From positions 1,288,501-1,352,500 of the forward strand of contig CM018046.1 of NCBI GenBank assembly GCA_008638375.1: a stretch of 64,000 nt of DNA. Direction: 5' to 3'. Position 1 is the first letter of the stretch, and every line of letters begins with the position of its first letter. Below the pieces are notes generated by a model. It had not been told where the DNA came from and made no database searches. It saw only the letters and a list, made by a program, of their open reading frames with translations. The position numbers were made by a program, and so were the translations under genes. The stretch comes from Nyssa sinensis (Eukaryota > Streptophyta > Magnoliopsida > Cornales > Nyssaceae). Below, piece after piece: positions 1 to 12,844 of this stretch.

Positions 1-2678
1 CATTAAATTTGCTGAATCATTCTAAGATTGTAAAACATTCTGTTTACTGGAAATTCATGATTTTTAGAAGTACCTATTTTTTTTAAAGTTGTTACTTCTA
101 TTATATTGACCTGTTTTTGGAATTTCACTTTCGAAGCATTGGGCTAAAAAGTGCCTGCTAGTACCTGCTTCCGTAGTAGGTGTATTGATTTTTTGAGTTA
201 TATTAGGATATAGGAGTGCTTTTTATTCTAGATTCCAACCTATTACCTGTTTAGGATCTTTTTGTTTTGCTGGAATCTCTCTCATATGGTTACTATATTG
301 AGTGAAGGTCCTTTTTAGAAGGTTTATGGACAAGTGTCTAGGTTTTTTTGGCACCTATAAATAACTCCCTGTAGAATAAGTTTAGTGACTGAACACCACC
401 ACCACTGCCGGCGGCGGCAATACTTGGGCATGGGGCATTGGTTTTTTATTGATAAGAGTTGACATGAACTCTTCTTTTGGTTTTTCTCAATCAAGCCCTC
501 ATGGGTTAGGGTACTTTTCTCTCACTTCTTTTTTGGGTTAGAATTTCTTTTGCTACAAAACTGTTCACTGCCTCTTTAATTACCAAAACTTGAATAGAAG
601 GCTTGAAATCCATTGTTCCACATCCCCAACCTTATTCCCCCTATTGAATTGCTTCTTCCACCACTTTTTGCTCATAATTAAGCCTTATAAGAAAGAACTT
701 TAGTATGACCTGCATCTGCACCCGAAGTGATTGACATTATTATGTTCTTTCTTGTCAGGGGTGGTTGACGATTTGTTTTCTATTTGGCATATTTTTTTTG
801 TATTGTAGGGTTTGGGACTTTGGTCAAAAGATTGGTACCCACCCTTGAGCCTTTCTGAGGTCTTTCCTGTCCACCTTGGGGATTTTTGGGGATCCCTTTA
901 TTTGTCAGGAGTCGTGGAGACTTACTTTTTGGTTGTTTGACTGTTATTTTTTCATATGTCCTTGTTGAAAGATTTTCGTTCCTCCTTGCATCTTTATCCT
1001 TGCTTCTAAGTAAATATTTGATTCATTAACCAAAATAGAAAATAAAACATTATAAAATACCAAATTCAACAAATTAACTCTGTTTGATCCTTCCCATAGC
1101 TGGTTCCAAATTCAAGAGGAAGAGCAAAAGGGTTGTGCCATGTAGAAGCCAAGTGGAAAACTTACAGTCGCATCTTATTAACATGAATCTTTCAATTCAC
1201 TACCAATATGCAATATGGCTGTTGATACAGCTGAACGGAAGAATTAAGACTTCGTTGAGTTGAGTACCATATTTGACGAATAAATTTTGGAATAAATTTG
1301 GGCAAACATTTTTACTTAAAAAAAGGAAGCTTAATATGGAGAAGAAATTCAACAGAATTTTGTGGTGCTGTGTGTGTTTAAGGCTTGCACGGTTATGACC
1401 TATGTGGTAGGATTTGGAAACTCTTCCTATTTGCCACAATTATTATATTTTGATTAACAATATTGAATATATATATATATATTTATATATTAATAGGTAA
1501 GGATAAAATGTATTAACAAACCGCCTGACGGTGGCTAGCCCATATATACAAAAGGGAATCCGTTACAAAATTAAATGTGGATTTCTCCCCAAAAAATCAA
1601 CAAGAGAACCTACCATGGTAGGGCATTCCTTTTTAGGGGATTCTCAAGTCCCTCAAATATCCTTGTATTTCTTTCCTTCCAAACGCACCAAAGAAGACAC
1701 AAAGGTATCATTCTCCAAGCACTTCTCTTATCTTTCCTTATCTTACATCCATCCCAGCTCAGAAACAAACCTTTAACCGAAGCTGCCTTTGTCCATTTAT
1801 AAGTAAAAAATTGCAGAGACAAGGCTCCACATTTCTGTGGCTAAGTCGCAATGAAGGAGGTGGTTTGCAGTCTCCACTTCTTACACACATAACATCTGCT
1901 AGCTAACTCAATGCCTTTCCCATGCAGATTATCTGCTGTTAGGATTGCCTCACAAATAGCAGTCCAAGCATAAAAGGAAACTTTGGAAGGAACTCTAACT
2001 CAATACCTTTCTGCCATTGCTCTGATTATTTCCAATTGTCAATCTATCATAGAATGATCTAACTGTGAAAACCTTGGAAATGTGAGTGAATCTGCTGCTG
2101 TTTTTTTTGTTCCTACTGTCTAAAAACTCCAGCATCTGCACCAATTCCTCCATTTCCCAGCCATTCAGGATTCCTCCTAAACTGGGAAATCCAAACAATC
2201 TTCCCATTACTTCTGTCCATGTATTCTGCCAATGTAGCCTCCTTATCTGCTGCAATACTGAATAACTGATTGAATTTATCCATCAGCACCTGACCACATA
2301 TCCACCCTAAACCTAACCAACTGACCATCCCCTATTTCAAATCTTGTTAGTTTTCTGAAATCTTCAAGGTCTGCTCTTATATTTCTCCAAAGGGCACACC
2401 CATAAGGATCTATAACTTCTTTAGAGAACCAGCCATTCCCTTCAACCCTATATTTTAATGCTATAACTCTTCTGCAATGACCTTCCTTTTCCACGACGAA
2501 TCTCCAAAGCCACTTCCCCAACATGGCCCTGTTAAATAATCTTCAAGGGGTAGAGGGTATAGTGCCTATTGTCAATGACTTCAAGGAATGTATCTGTTAT
2601 CATAGTTTTCAAAGAATTAGCAAGTTTCTTTGACTGTCATTGTTGTTGATCCCTTGCTTAATCTCCTGTTTCTTTCAG
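1..2678 (+). other. Intron of the TPR gene at the left edge; no coding exon seen
   Basis: The first recognisable TPR exon starts at 2679 after a pyrimidine-rich tract ending in TTTCAG. Reading upstream in all frames I find none of the TPR residues that should precede it (WD repeats just before LFSCGTSKEG), so the whole stretch is taken as the 3' part of one intron. It holds AT-rich sequence and one antisense LINE remnant (about 1488-2535). From 1 to about 1487 I recognise nothing. Confidence 0.6.
1488..2535 (-). mobile_element. 5'-truncated LINE remnant, antisense in TPR intron
   Basis: Minus-strand translation gives the C-terminal part of a plant L1-type LINE ORF2. Around 2524-2280 it reads [16 protein letters not shown] and LWRNIRADLEDF, the region after the reverse transcriptase. 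Around 1800-1640 it reads [19 protein letters not shown], the end of the zf-RVT region. The frames are broken by several shifts and stops, so it is inactive. The 3' end should face left, near the AT-rich run at 1465-1500. Upstream RT and endonuclease are absent, the usual 5' truncation. It lies antisense to the host gene. Confidence 0.8.
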
Positions 2679-5600
2679 GCTTTTCTCTTGTGGAACAAGC
2701 AAAGAAGGTGAATCCCACCTAGTTGAGTGGAATGAGAGTGAAGGAGCTATTAAGAGGACATACTCTGGGTTTAGGAAGCGATCTTTGGGCGTTGTGCAAT
2801 TTGATACAACTAGGAACCGTTTCTTAGCTGCTGGAGATGAATTTCAGATAAAGTTTTGGGATATGGACAATACCAACATACTAACAGTAACTGATGCGGA
2901 TGGTGGTTTGCCTGTAAGTACGCTTAAAAGACATTATCAGTTCTGTTCAGCACAAGTGCATTAATTTGAATAATAAAAAATCCTTGGATTGCTAATTCCC
3001 CACCCCCACCCACCCACCCACCCACCAAAAAAAGATAAAAATTCCTTGGACTCCTAATTCAGACATTGTCTTCCTTGCAGGTAAGCCCTAGACTGAGATT
3101 TAACAAGGAGGGGTCATTGCTTGCTGTCACAACAAGTGAAAATGGAATCAAGATCTTAGCCAATACTGATGGGCTGCGTATGCTGAGGATGCTAGAGAGT
3201 AGAGCATTTGAGGGGTCTCGAGGCCTTTCTGAAGCAGCCAACGTGAAAGTAATTTTGCTTTATCATTTCCATTTTTTCTTCCGATTGTTATTCAAGTTAC
3301 AAATTTGGTTTTGATTATGTCTTTGAAAACTTCCTGTGCAGCCTCCAGTTGCTAGTGCATTAGGTCCCATTGCTAATGTTTCTGCCCCTATAGCTTCAGC
3401 ATTAGAACGTTCTGATAGAATCCAGCCTCCAGTATCCATTGGCAATCTTGTAAGTTGCTTACTCCCTTTCATTTTGTTATTGAAATTTGGTGCTATTTAT
3501 AATGTTTAGCTCATATTGTTTGCTGGAATTGCAGGCTACTGCAGAGAGCAGCAGGGTGGCAGATGTTAAACCAAGGATTTCAGATAATATGGACAAAATT
3601 AAAAGCTGGAAATTTCCTGATATAGTTGACTCAGCTCAGCTAAAGGCTCTACGGTTGCCTGATCCTATGACAGCAAACAAGGTATGTTCTGGCATGATTT
3701 GTGGGAATTTGATTCGTCCAAATATCCAGTTCCCATATGTTTGGAGCAACATTTGATTTGAACGAGAACATCATCTTTATTCACAAGTTTTTAAGTTCGT
3801 ATTGTACCATTACTGGGTCCAGTTCCATCATGCCATGCTAAAGTGTGTTGTCTGTTCAGAAATATATCCTCACAATCATCATTTTATATAGTAGTACTTC
3901 TTGCTAGTTTTTTATTCATTTTTGTGTTTCTTTAGCTGTCTTTATCAAGCTGGAATTAACGAAGAATGTGTCACGAACTGTAGGTTGTGCGGCTACTGTA
4001 CACAAATTCTGGGCTAGCTATACTGGCCCTTGCCTCCAATGCTGTTCATAAGCTCTGGAAATGGCAGCGCAGTGAACGCAATCCATCTGGAAAGGTTAAT
4101 TTTTTTACTTGCATTTTTATTCACTCTATTTCTCCTTCTATTCTCACATCCGATTGCTTTACTCCGTTATCTTTCAGTCTACTGCATCTATTGTGCCACA
4201 GTTGTGGCAGCCTACAAATGGGGCTCTCATGACTAATGACTTGAGTGAAACTAAACCAGCTGAAGAGTCAGCTGCATGCATTGCTTTATCAAAAAATGAT
4301 TCTTATGTCATGTCTGCCTCGGGTGGAAAGGTCTCCTTGTTCAACATGATGACATTTAAGGTTTGTTATTATCCTTATCAGAAAAAAAGAAAAAAAAGAA
4401 AGAGAGAGAAAGAAAAGAAGAGGTTTTTATTATTTTCAGTCACTTGTGAGCTTATTTAACATTGCTTATTTAGTTCCTGGTTACTCAAGTGTTGTGCAAC
4501 TTTTATTAATAAGATATTTTAAATAACTAAGCTGAACTGTTAAAATCTGCCCAGGTCATGACAACTTTCATGCCGCCGCCCCCTGCAGCTACTTACTTGG
4601 CATTTCATCCTCAAGACAACAATATCATTGCTATTGGAATGGAGGATTCTACTATTCAAATATACAATGTTCGGATTGATGAGGTGAAATATTTTTTTTG
4701 GTTGAAACAGTCTTCTTATTCACCTTTTAAGAAGCTATGGACTGTACTTCAACGTGAGGATAACAATAACACATTGCATATATTGATAGTCACAGACCTA
4801 CCTTCACAATTTCTCTCTGAAAATTGTTATATAAGAAAAAATGTTATGCAACAGCAGGATACTGCAGTTTTAGTAGCCAAGACGGCCAAATTTCAGTTTA
4901 GATTTGGAATTGTTTAGCAAACTATTTTTTTCCAGTTATAATTGTTCATGTAATTGATGAATCTTAAACAATCATAATGGTTTCTATTTGCAATCTACTA
5001 TGTCTATTTCAATAAAGATAAATTAAGTGATTTGACGACGTTAAGTTTTGGAAGATCATTAATTTTTTTCTTTTAGAGAGGACAAAGCAAGAGACTGCTT
5101 TATTATTGAGGTTTCAACTTTTGTTGTTTCTCTTGTTATGAAAATGGTGGGTGTAAATTGGTCTTGTAGATGACTTGTTTTCTTATTTGTCATTCTGAAG
5201 CAAGAGACTGCTTTATTATTGATGTTTTGACTTTTGTTGCTCTTATTATGAAAATGGTGGGTGTAAATTGGTCCTGTAGATGACTTGCTTTCTTATTTAT
5301 CATTATTTTTTACTTTTGGCATTTTTTTTAAATATTTTAGAAAGTATGTTCAGCTCTTTTTCTAAAGCCCCTTTAACAGGTTAAAACCAAGCTCAAGGGT
5401 CACCAGAAACGAATCACAGGTCTAGCAGTTTTCCCAGACTCGGAATGTACTGGTATCATCTGGTGCTGACGCACAGGCAAGTGTTGAACAAAGAGAATTT
5501 TCTTTTCCCTTTCTTTTTGTGCAAAATTATGTCTTCCTTTGAAGTAAACATTTAGATGAAATGCTATATTTTATGGAAGGAAAGGGGAAAAAAAGGACAC

Positions 5601-8600
5601 GTGCATTCTTTACTGTGTAAATTGCATAATGTTCGACTGCTAGTATTAAGATACTTAATGCTCAATCTGAATTGCAGCTATGTATCTGGAGTATTGATGG
5701 ATGGGAGAAGAGGAAAACAAGGCCCATAGAAGCACCTCCTGGTCATCCATCTCCTCTGGTTGGGGAAACTAAAGTTCAATTCCACAATGATCTAGCCCAT
5801 CTACTGGTGGTTCATGAAAGCCAAATTGCTATTTATGATAGCCAACTTGAATGCTTGCGATCAGTAAGTCCTCTACCCCATTGTTCCTGTGTTTTATGAT
5901 TTATATTATTAGTTGAATTTTTTCGTGTAAATCATTCGGATCCCCTGGTTAAAAAGAGTTAACATTCCTAGTCCAAGGAACTTTTTTTTTTCATTTCATT
6001 TATTTTATTTTTTACTCAGAAATTTTCTATTACCATGCTGAAAAATATTATTTTTGTTGGTATTCATGCTGAAGAGTATCTAATTAGTTTTGTTATGTTT
6101 CTAGTTTTCACTTTTAAATCTTATCATATATTTTGCTGCAGTTGTGCTTTGCAGTTATGTAGTAGGAGTTCAAAAGATATGGTGAAACGACTCGAGTACT
6201 GCTAGACCTTCCTAGACTTGCACACACACATAATGTTATAATAGTAGGTTCGCAACTGCAAACCTTTTTTTTTTTTTTGGAGGGGGGGGGGGGTGTTCGA
6301 CAGGTGTATTTGATAAATTGTTCAATTTATAAGTAATTGAAGAAAATTTGAGAGAGAAGAAATGGAGAGAATGTACACTGGTTTTTGTGGTTCAGCTATA
6401 GAGACTTGTGACCACAGGGAGGGAGCCATTCTTCACTATTATCCTCAACTCTTATTTATATAATGCCATATTTGTAGACAACCAGAACTTTAGAGATGGA
6501 GACAAGGTCAATTTTAGAGTTGTATCTCTTGTAAATGCCCTTAACATTTTGAGCTCTAGTGTTAGGAACTATGCAAATCTTTATCTCCCACCTATGTCTG
6601 ATAGTATTCATTCCCTTACCCATGCAACTATTTTGGCTCACGTGTCTGTGTCGGACACCGACACTCTCGGACACTTTCCGGACATGTGTCCGACACTTGA
6701 ATCATGAATGTTGATGATTAAATGAAGAAGTTCTTTAATTTTTATTTAACGACTTTGTTATTTTAATAATATTTTTATGATTTATGTGTTTTTATACAAA
6801 TTTTAATTAAAATAACATTAGGTTTTTATTATATGGTCATATAAAACTATATAAAAAAATGTATATATATTAAACCTGTCTCTGACATGTTCGTGTCTTA
6901 CTTTTTTCAAGAAATAACATGTTTGCGTGTCCATGTTGTATCTGTATCTTGTATCTGTATCCGTGCTTCTTAGCATGTAACGTGATACACATAAAACACA
7001 AACCCAACTCAACACATGTCCTTCCCAACTACTTGTGGACAAAAAATGTGTATTATTCTCCATTTGGCATTTTAGCTCTATCCTAAGTTGTATATTCTAA
7101 TACATTCTTAACAACCATCTCTCTCTCATCCCCATGGCACACATTTCTTTTAACTCTTGATTTGTCTTTTTGGTACATTCTACATGGGTCAAATTACATT
7201 TTCATACTGGTGCACTTTTTTGTTTTTTTGTTTTCTTGTGTGTGAGAATGAACACCTGTGATTTGCTTCAAAAAAGAAGGAATTTCTGGCCACCGTCAAT
7301 ATTTTGTCATGTGTAGATAAAAATGAAGAGACCATTGGATCATCTTTCCTTTATTTCCCTTTTGCCTGACAAATTTGGTCTCTTATTTTGAGTACTTGCC
7401 AAAATCAGCTGAGTTCTCCAGCAGACCTTGCATCATATTTTTTTCATTTCTTTTGTAGTTTTCATTATTTTTATTTTTAACTTGATTTTATTTTTGAGAG
7501 GGGGGTGGGGAGTTCTAAAGGAAAGGGTCCTATAGAGATGTGCTTTCTTGGTTAATATTGGATCAATTTTGGAAGAGAGGAAAAGGTAAAATTTGGTAGA
7601 TTCTACGCTGAGGTGATGACTGGTCAGATTCCCAGCTTCTCTTCCTCCTGAAAACTCGCTATTATTAGTTAGTGATTTATTTTCCAAGACTATTTGACCC
7701 ACTTTTCTTTAATTTTACTCTTTACTCTTTCATGTTAGCCCATGGTTCTAAACATCGGCCAATGCCATTCTGTAACAGTATCTCTAGGTTATGTTCCCCT
7801 TACAGGCCGATATACCAGTAAAAATAAAATTCACAGCATTACCAGCCATTACAGACCGTTCCAATCTCATATCGACTGTTACGGTCCATTCTGGTCCCTT
7901 TTTTTTATAAGTCGTTCTAGCCGGTGAATTTAACAACCTCCTTAAAACTCTTCTCAGCCTTAATTCTTCAAAAAAAATTCACCCATTCTCTCATTTAAAA
8001 CTAGAAAATTCAAAAATTTTATTTGATTTGTGCCTCATATATATATAAAAGTTTTGTATAGATTTCGAGAAGTCCCAAAATTAGTTCTAATTGGTAAATA
8101 TCTAAGATATGAGGTACGATTTGTGAATTATGATTTGCCTTGTTAGATTTAGTTGATTTTGCTTAGAAATATGTGAATTTTATTTGATTCGTGGTTTAGG
8201 CTTTGTTTGGTAAGATCCTTTGGTTATTTTAGTAATATTTTCTAAATTTAAGACTTTTTTTTCTCTTTTTTTATTCTATTTTTAATTATTTGTTCTATTC
8301 TATTGCTGTTGTACCAACAAACATTTGGCCTTTTTCCTTATATGATTTATCATTTTTAGATTTGTTATTACATTTCTAGTTATTACTTATATTATTTAGT
8401 TAAAAGGTTTTTTCATAATAGTTTGTACTTTCTCCTTACTTTGACTTAAAACCAATAGAGGTACACAATAATTAAAACATCTTTTTATGTTATATAAAAT
8501 TGACTAAAATTAACTAAAATTTTAAAATGAGACATAGTTGGGGTCAAGTTTGCTAGTGACTAGAAAATTTTCAGGACCGATATTTGATTCCTGGTACTCT

Positions 8601-11600
8601 TTAACCGATGCTTCTAACACCATTACACCGCGACTACAAATGTTATGTAACTCTATACCTGCGATTTAAAACCATGCTTTGTCTGCGTGGAAGCCCTCTT
8701 TGTAAAGTGTTCTAAAAATCAACATCAATTTGTTGACTTCTAGTAACCATGATGCTTCCAGAATTGGAGGCTTATGTAGGGATCACGGTGGGGAGTTAAT
8801 AATCCATGTCGATAAACCAGAGACAATGGGACTTCTTCCTCAGCAGAGCTCCTGGCTTTTTAGTGTAGTTTGATGTGTCATTTTGATAGTGGTAAGGAGT
8901 ATCAAATGCCATTAGTTGGACTTGTAGTAAGCTTTGGGTAATGAAGAGGCAGGCTTATTGGCCAAGGGAGGAGCAGTGACTTCAATGCCATGTTGTGGTT
9001 GTTTTTATCCTCCTTGAGAGGCTTTGGAGGACATTGGTTGTTGGGTTCCCTGGATTCATTTTGTATTTCGTTGTTTTATTTGACTTGAAGGAATTCTCAT
9101 TCTTCCATATTGTACTCATTTCCTTTTTAATAATATTTTAGGTTTGTTATATGTGAAAATCTTTAAAGATTTTGCAGGCCCATGGAGTTTTCTTTTGTTA
9201 TAAGAGAGATCTGAGATATTGCAAGGATAGAAATATTACTCTCTTGTATCACTAGATTACCTAATTCAGAAGCTGGCCATATATATGGGAAACGGAGTGC
9301 TATTACTAGAGAATGTTTTATCAACGTTTTCATGCCTAGTTAGTTATTCAGTTAGTGATACAGTGATATGGAATTAATTTGTATGCAGATGACAAGGAAG
9401 CTCATGTAAATGTTGAAACAGGAAACATCAAGTCTCTCTTTTCTGGCTTAAAAAATGAAAGATTATATTAGTGATGTCAATTGATTTAGGTGAAAAATGA
9501 AAGATTTACAAGTGGAGACAGAAATCTCCACTCTTGCGCTCTCTTTTATTTCTTATTTATTGGGAAAGGAAAGTGGAGGAAGAAAGGAGATAGAGAGAGT
9601 GGGGTGTTCAGGGTGTTTATACCGAACAAGAGTTGGTCTTGCAATGACTGACTTTGTAGATAGGTCTTCTATACAGCATGTGAAGAAAATGAATGTGATG
9701 CAAAGTGGGGACAAGTGGTAGCCAAGGATGATTGGAAATGTGGTTCACAAAATGTAGTTGTGGATGGGTATAAAGAACCCCATGCCAGATTTTGTTGGGA
9801 GTGGTCCTTTCTCCAAAGATGACGCATACAGAGTGAGTGTGTGAGTAAAGCAGGCACAAGAAGACCTGACATCCTCTTAACAATATGGTGAAGACCTGTG
9901 GCATAAGCTTGGAAAAGTGGGTAGTTTCTAACCCTTTTTTTGCAGTTTCTCTCTGGAACTTTAAAAACCCATAACGACCATGGAGAAAGGCCCCTTTCAG
10001 GATCAACAAACAACTTACTTTTATCTTTGTCTGTTCCTCATAGACCACCATGGTCATAGTTTAGCTTAGTTTTGCCTTAGGATAGATTCATTTAGCTATT
10101 GCAGTAGCCATATTAGTAACAGTAGTGGTAGACCTCCTTCAGTGCTATTAGAAAGCCAGGCTTGTGTATTTATAGTAATTCCCATCAAGTAAATTTACAG
10201 GTCCTTTTCTATACAATTTGTGTGCAACTATTTTGTGTACAGTACTTTATTGCATTATTAATCGCTTGGTAATTTTAGGACCTCTTTAATTAAGGTGAAG
10301 TGAGCCTTAAGGGAGGGCCATCCCTGCTTTTCATTGTTGTGTGGCCCAATTATTTTAGGGGTACTTTAACAAGTCATCTCGAGTCTAGGTGGAATCTGGC
10401 ACGCCCACGTCGTTTTTAATACATTATTTTTAGCCAAACATATGGTTAAGCTACTTTTTTGTAAGAGCATCGTTTTTAATTTTGATTCACGTGTTCGTTT
10501 ATCTTCCTTCTAATTGTTTCAACCAATAAATCATGTTGTAGTGGTTTCCGAGAGACTCGCTTTCAGCTGCCATTTCAAGCGCAATATACTCATGTGATGG
10601 TATGCTGCTGTTCACTGGATTTTGCGATGGTGCTATTGGAGTTTTTGATGCAGACAGTTTGAGGCTTCGATGCCGTATAGCACCCTCTGCCTACATATCT
10701 TCATCCATTTCCAGGTATATGCTGACTGGAACAAACTTGCGTATCCATTTAGAATAGCACTGAACTTCTAAGAATGAGGAAAGAATATGACTATGTTGAA
10801 TGTTACAACAGCCTTTCCCATGCCTGATAGATGTATAATTGCTAAGTTTTGTTTCTTTCCATCCATATTTTCATTAATCCAACAGAGCATTTAGTAATTT
10901 TTTGACTTGGTCATCCTTTTGGGTTTGGTTTTATATTTGAATTACTCATTGTGGTCAACCTGAAACTACTTACTTGAGTGGAACTAACTCCTACTGAATC
11001 TTATCTGAAAGGACCTCTCACAACTTCAGCCCTTTTCAAAGTGGTAACAGGGAAAAATTCTTAGTAATAAACAAGACATTAAGTCCAACAATTTTTTTTT
11101 AGCTTTGGATTTATAAAGTTGAGATCTTTCTAGATTTTGATCATTGAGGTGGGCATGCATTTTTGGGACCAACTGTTGGTTTGGTTGCCTTTGTTTAGGC
11201 AAGTCATTGAAATGTTGATCCTATCCAACGCTATAGGGAGTGGTTCTAATTTTGGTTTCCAGGCTTAAATCCTAAGAATAAATCAATCTCTCTCTCACAC
11301 TCAAACTGTGTGTGTGTTTGTGTCACATCATCTGCATCATTTTCTCAAATGTTGTGTGAAACATACAACTAATTGACTACTAATTCTGCAGCAGCGGTGG
11401 CGCTGCCTTTCCTATGGTGATCGCGGCACATCCATCCGAACCCAACCAAATTGCGCTTGGAATGAGTGATGGAGCGGTCCATGTGATTGAGCCATCCGAT
11501 GCAGAGCCAAAGTGGGGTGGTGCAGCCCCTCAAGAGAATGGGTCTCTCCCTTCCATTCCCTCAAATTCTGCTTTGAATAGTCAGCCATCTGAAACACCTT

Positions 11601-11608
11601 CTAGGTGA
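2679..11608 (+). CDS. TPR: TOPLESS-related corepressor, 3' part (WD40 region), with a one-base frameshift
   Basis: Groucho/TLE-type nuclear corepressor recruited by EAR-motif repressors such as Aux/IAA and JAZ-NINJA complexes. Exons: 2679-2913, 3081-3248, 3342-3449, 3535-3681, 3984-4094, 4178-4360, 4555-4683, 5380-5476, 5678-5863, 10542-10714, 11392-11608; stop TGA 11606-11608. About 580 residues of the two C-terminal WD40 propellers are encoded, with family hallmarks LFSCGTSKEGES, KSWKFPDIVDS, MTTFMPPPPAATYLAFHPQD and LRLRCRIAPSAY. The C-terminal stretch GMSDGAVHVIEP is closer to the TPR2/TPR3 side of the family than to TPL itself, from memory. The LisH/CTLH amino half is outside the window. 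Exon 5380-5476 is 97 nt where 96 keeps frame, so the conceptual product stops at 5467-5469 unless the base is an error. Exon 5380-5476 ends at a GC donor. The intron before exon 10542 is 4.7 kb. Confidence 0.9.
5087..5310. repeat. Two-copy tandem duplication, period about 113 bp
   Basis: The stretch starting GCAAGAGACTGCTTTATTAT at 5087 is repeated from 5200. The copies share the middle AAAATGGTGGGTGTAAATTG and the end GTAGATGACTTG with a few mismatches and small gaps. It lies in the TPR intron 4684-5379. Confidence 0.9.
5425..5469 (+). other. TPR: Frameshift and resulting premature stop in the TPR exon
   Basis: The exon reads in frame through HQKRITGLA (last codon GCA 5425-5427). An extra G at about 5428 is then followed, in the next frame, by codons for FSQTRNVLVSSGADAQ, which is the conserved family sequence. 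Without correction the frame gives VFPDSECTGIIWC and stops at TGA 5467-5469. The downstream exon (LCIWSIDGWEKRK) is again perfectly conserved, so the lesion is recent or is a sequence or assembly error. Confidence 0.85.
6640..6976. repeat. Dispersed GACACG-type repeat, partial copy
   Basis: Rich in TGTCGGACAC and TGTCCATG words and ending at TATCCGTGCTTCTTAG (about 6960-6975). That end matches, inverted, the left end of the element at 35991-36996. It is taken as a partial copy of the same terminal-inverted-repeat family, inside the 4.7-kb TPR intron. Confidence 0.45.
7741..8678. mobile_element. Non-autonomous DNA-transposon-like element, CATGGTTYTAAA family
   Basis: The left end CATGGTTCTAAACATCGGCC and the right end GCGATTTAAAACCATG are inverted versions of each other over about 12 bp. 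The interior has no coding capacity. A related copy occupies 24848-26545: both share a GTTAGATTTAGT-type interior and a GTTTGCTAGTGA stretch near the right end. I saw no clear target-site duplication, so the superfamily is unassigned. Confidence 0.55.
8679..10541. other. Rest of the 4.7-kb TPR intron, nothing recognised
   Basis: No splice-bounded conserved coding segment and no recognisable transposon domain on either strand. An open frame of 146 codons on the minus strand (9617-10057) has no familiar motif. The intron ends at the acceptor TTGTAG just before 10542. Confidence 0.5.
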
Positions 11609-12792
11609 CTTTATAAAGCAGAATTCGCTGCAGTACCATGCCAATTATGTATTTTCTTTTGCAATATCATTGTCCTAATGTAAATTTATATATCTATTTA
11701 TCCGTCTTTATTTTTTTTTAATAGAGAAAATTCTTGAGGTATGCCTACATCAGTGGTCACCCACATTTTTGTGTGGGGAGGCCATTTTTGCCTGTCATCA
11801 TACATTATTTACTTGTCATTGCTTTCCATTAATTGGCAGATGTTGATATTTACCTTGCATCTGCTACTTATGACTGTACTAGTGTTGGAAGCCCTTCTGT
11901 ATGTGTGCGCTGATATTATTGGGTACTAGAGAAAGGGTTCCGGTTACCCTCCGGACTTCATTTACTATACTCTTTCATACCTTCACTTTTTTATTGTCAC
12001 GTGTATATTTAAGGAGATTTAATGGTCACATCTTTTCTCGTTTATCTAACCTTGACTGGAGTTTTAAATGCTCTTCGTAATTATACAAACGACAATAGGA
12101 AAGTGGAGGTCTGGAGGGGTATGATGGATAGAGTTCTAAAGAGTAACTGAAGCCCCCCCTCCGGAGTAATAGAAAGGAATGTGACAATTCTTCCTCGGTA
12201 GGAGTTTATAATGGAGGAAAAAAAGAAGGGTGTTTTATTCTGGACGGGTAAAATATAAATCATTTTTCTTTTTGGGAATTTACTCATTTTTATTTAGCCC
12301 TTTTATAATTTAAAAATCAATAAATACGTCCCTTCATGTGTTATATTTTGTATCTGTAAATTTAATTTTTTTAACACGAAATATTATCTTTAACGACTTT
12401 TGAACTATTAAGAGTTGAGTGAAAATAAATGAAGTTTAGGGGAGTCCTTGTAATTTACCCTTTCTTGTCCATCCAAACACAATTTTAGAAAGCGATATGC
12501 TTCGGGTATGGTACCTAAGTTGGAGTGTAGGGTTTGAATCCATTTATATAATTGGAATAATTAGTAATAAGTCCTTTATATGGACTTTTGGGAGCACGAG
12601 GACACTTCATCCTCTTTTAATGATAAGTTCATTTGCATGTGTTTGTTTGAGTTAATGTCCTTTGTTGATTAGCTAATAATTTTTCGAAGGACTATCTTGT
12701 TCTTTAGTTTTCAATACCCTCTTGGAATCCATGATCTTCTGTTTATCTCCTCTCTCTTCTCACTGGATGCCCCCTTTCCCTTTTTTGCCTTT

Positions 12793-12844
<52 letters not shown>

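Noticed and set aside
9617..10057. 146-codon open frame on the minus strand
   Set aside because: Lies inside a TPR intron, has no recognisable motif, and overlaps another unrelated frame; treated as chance.
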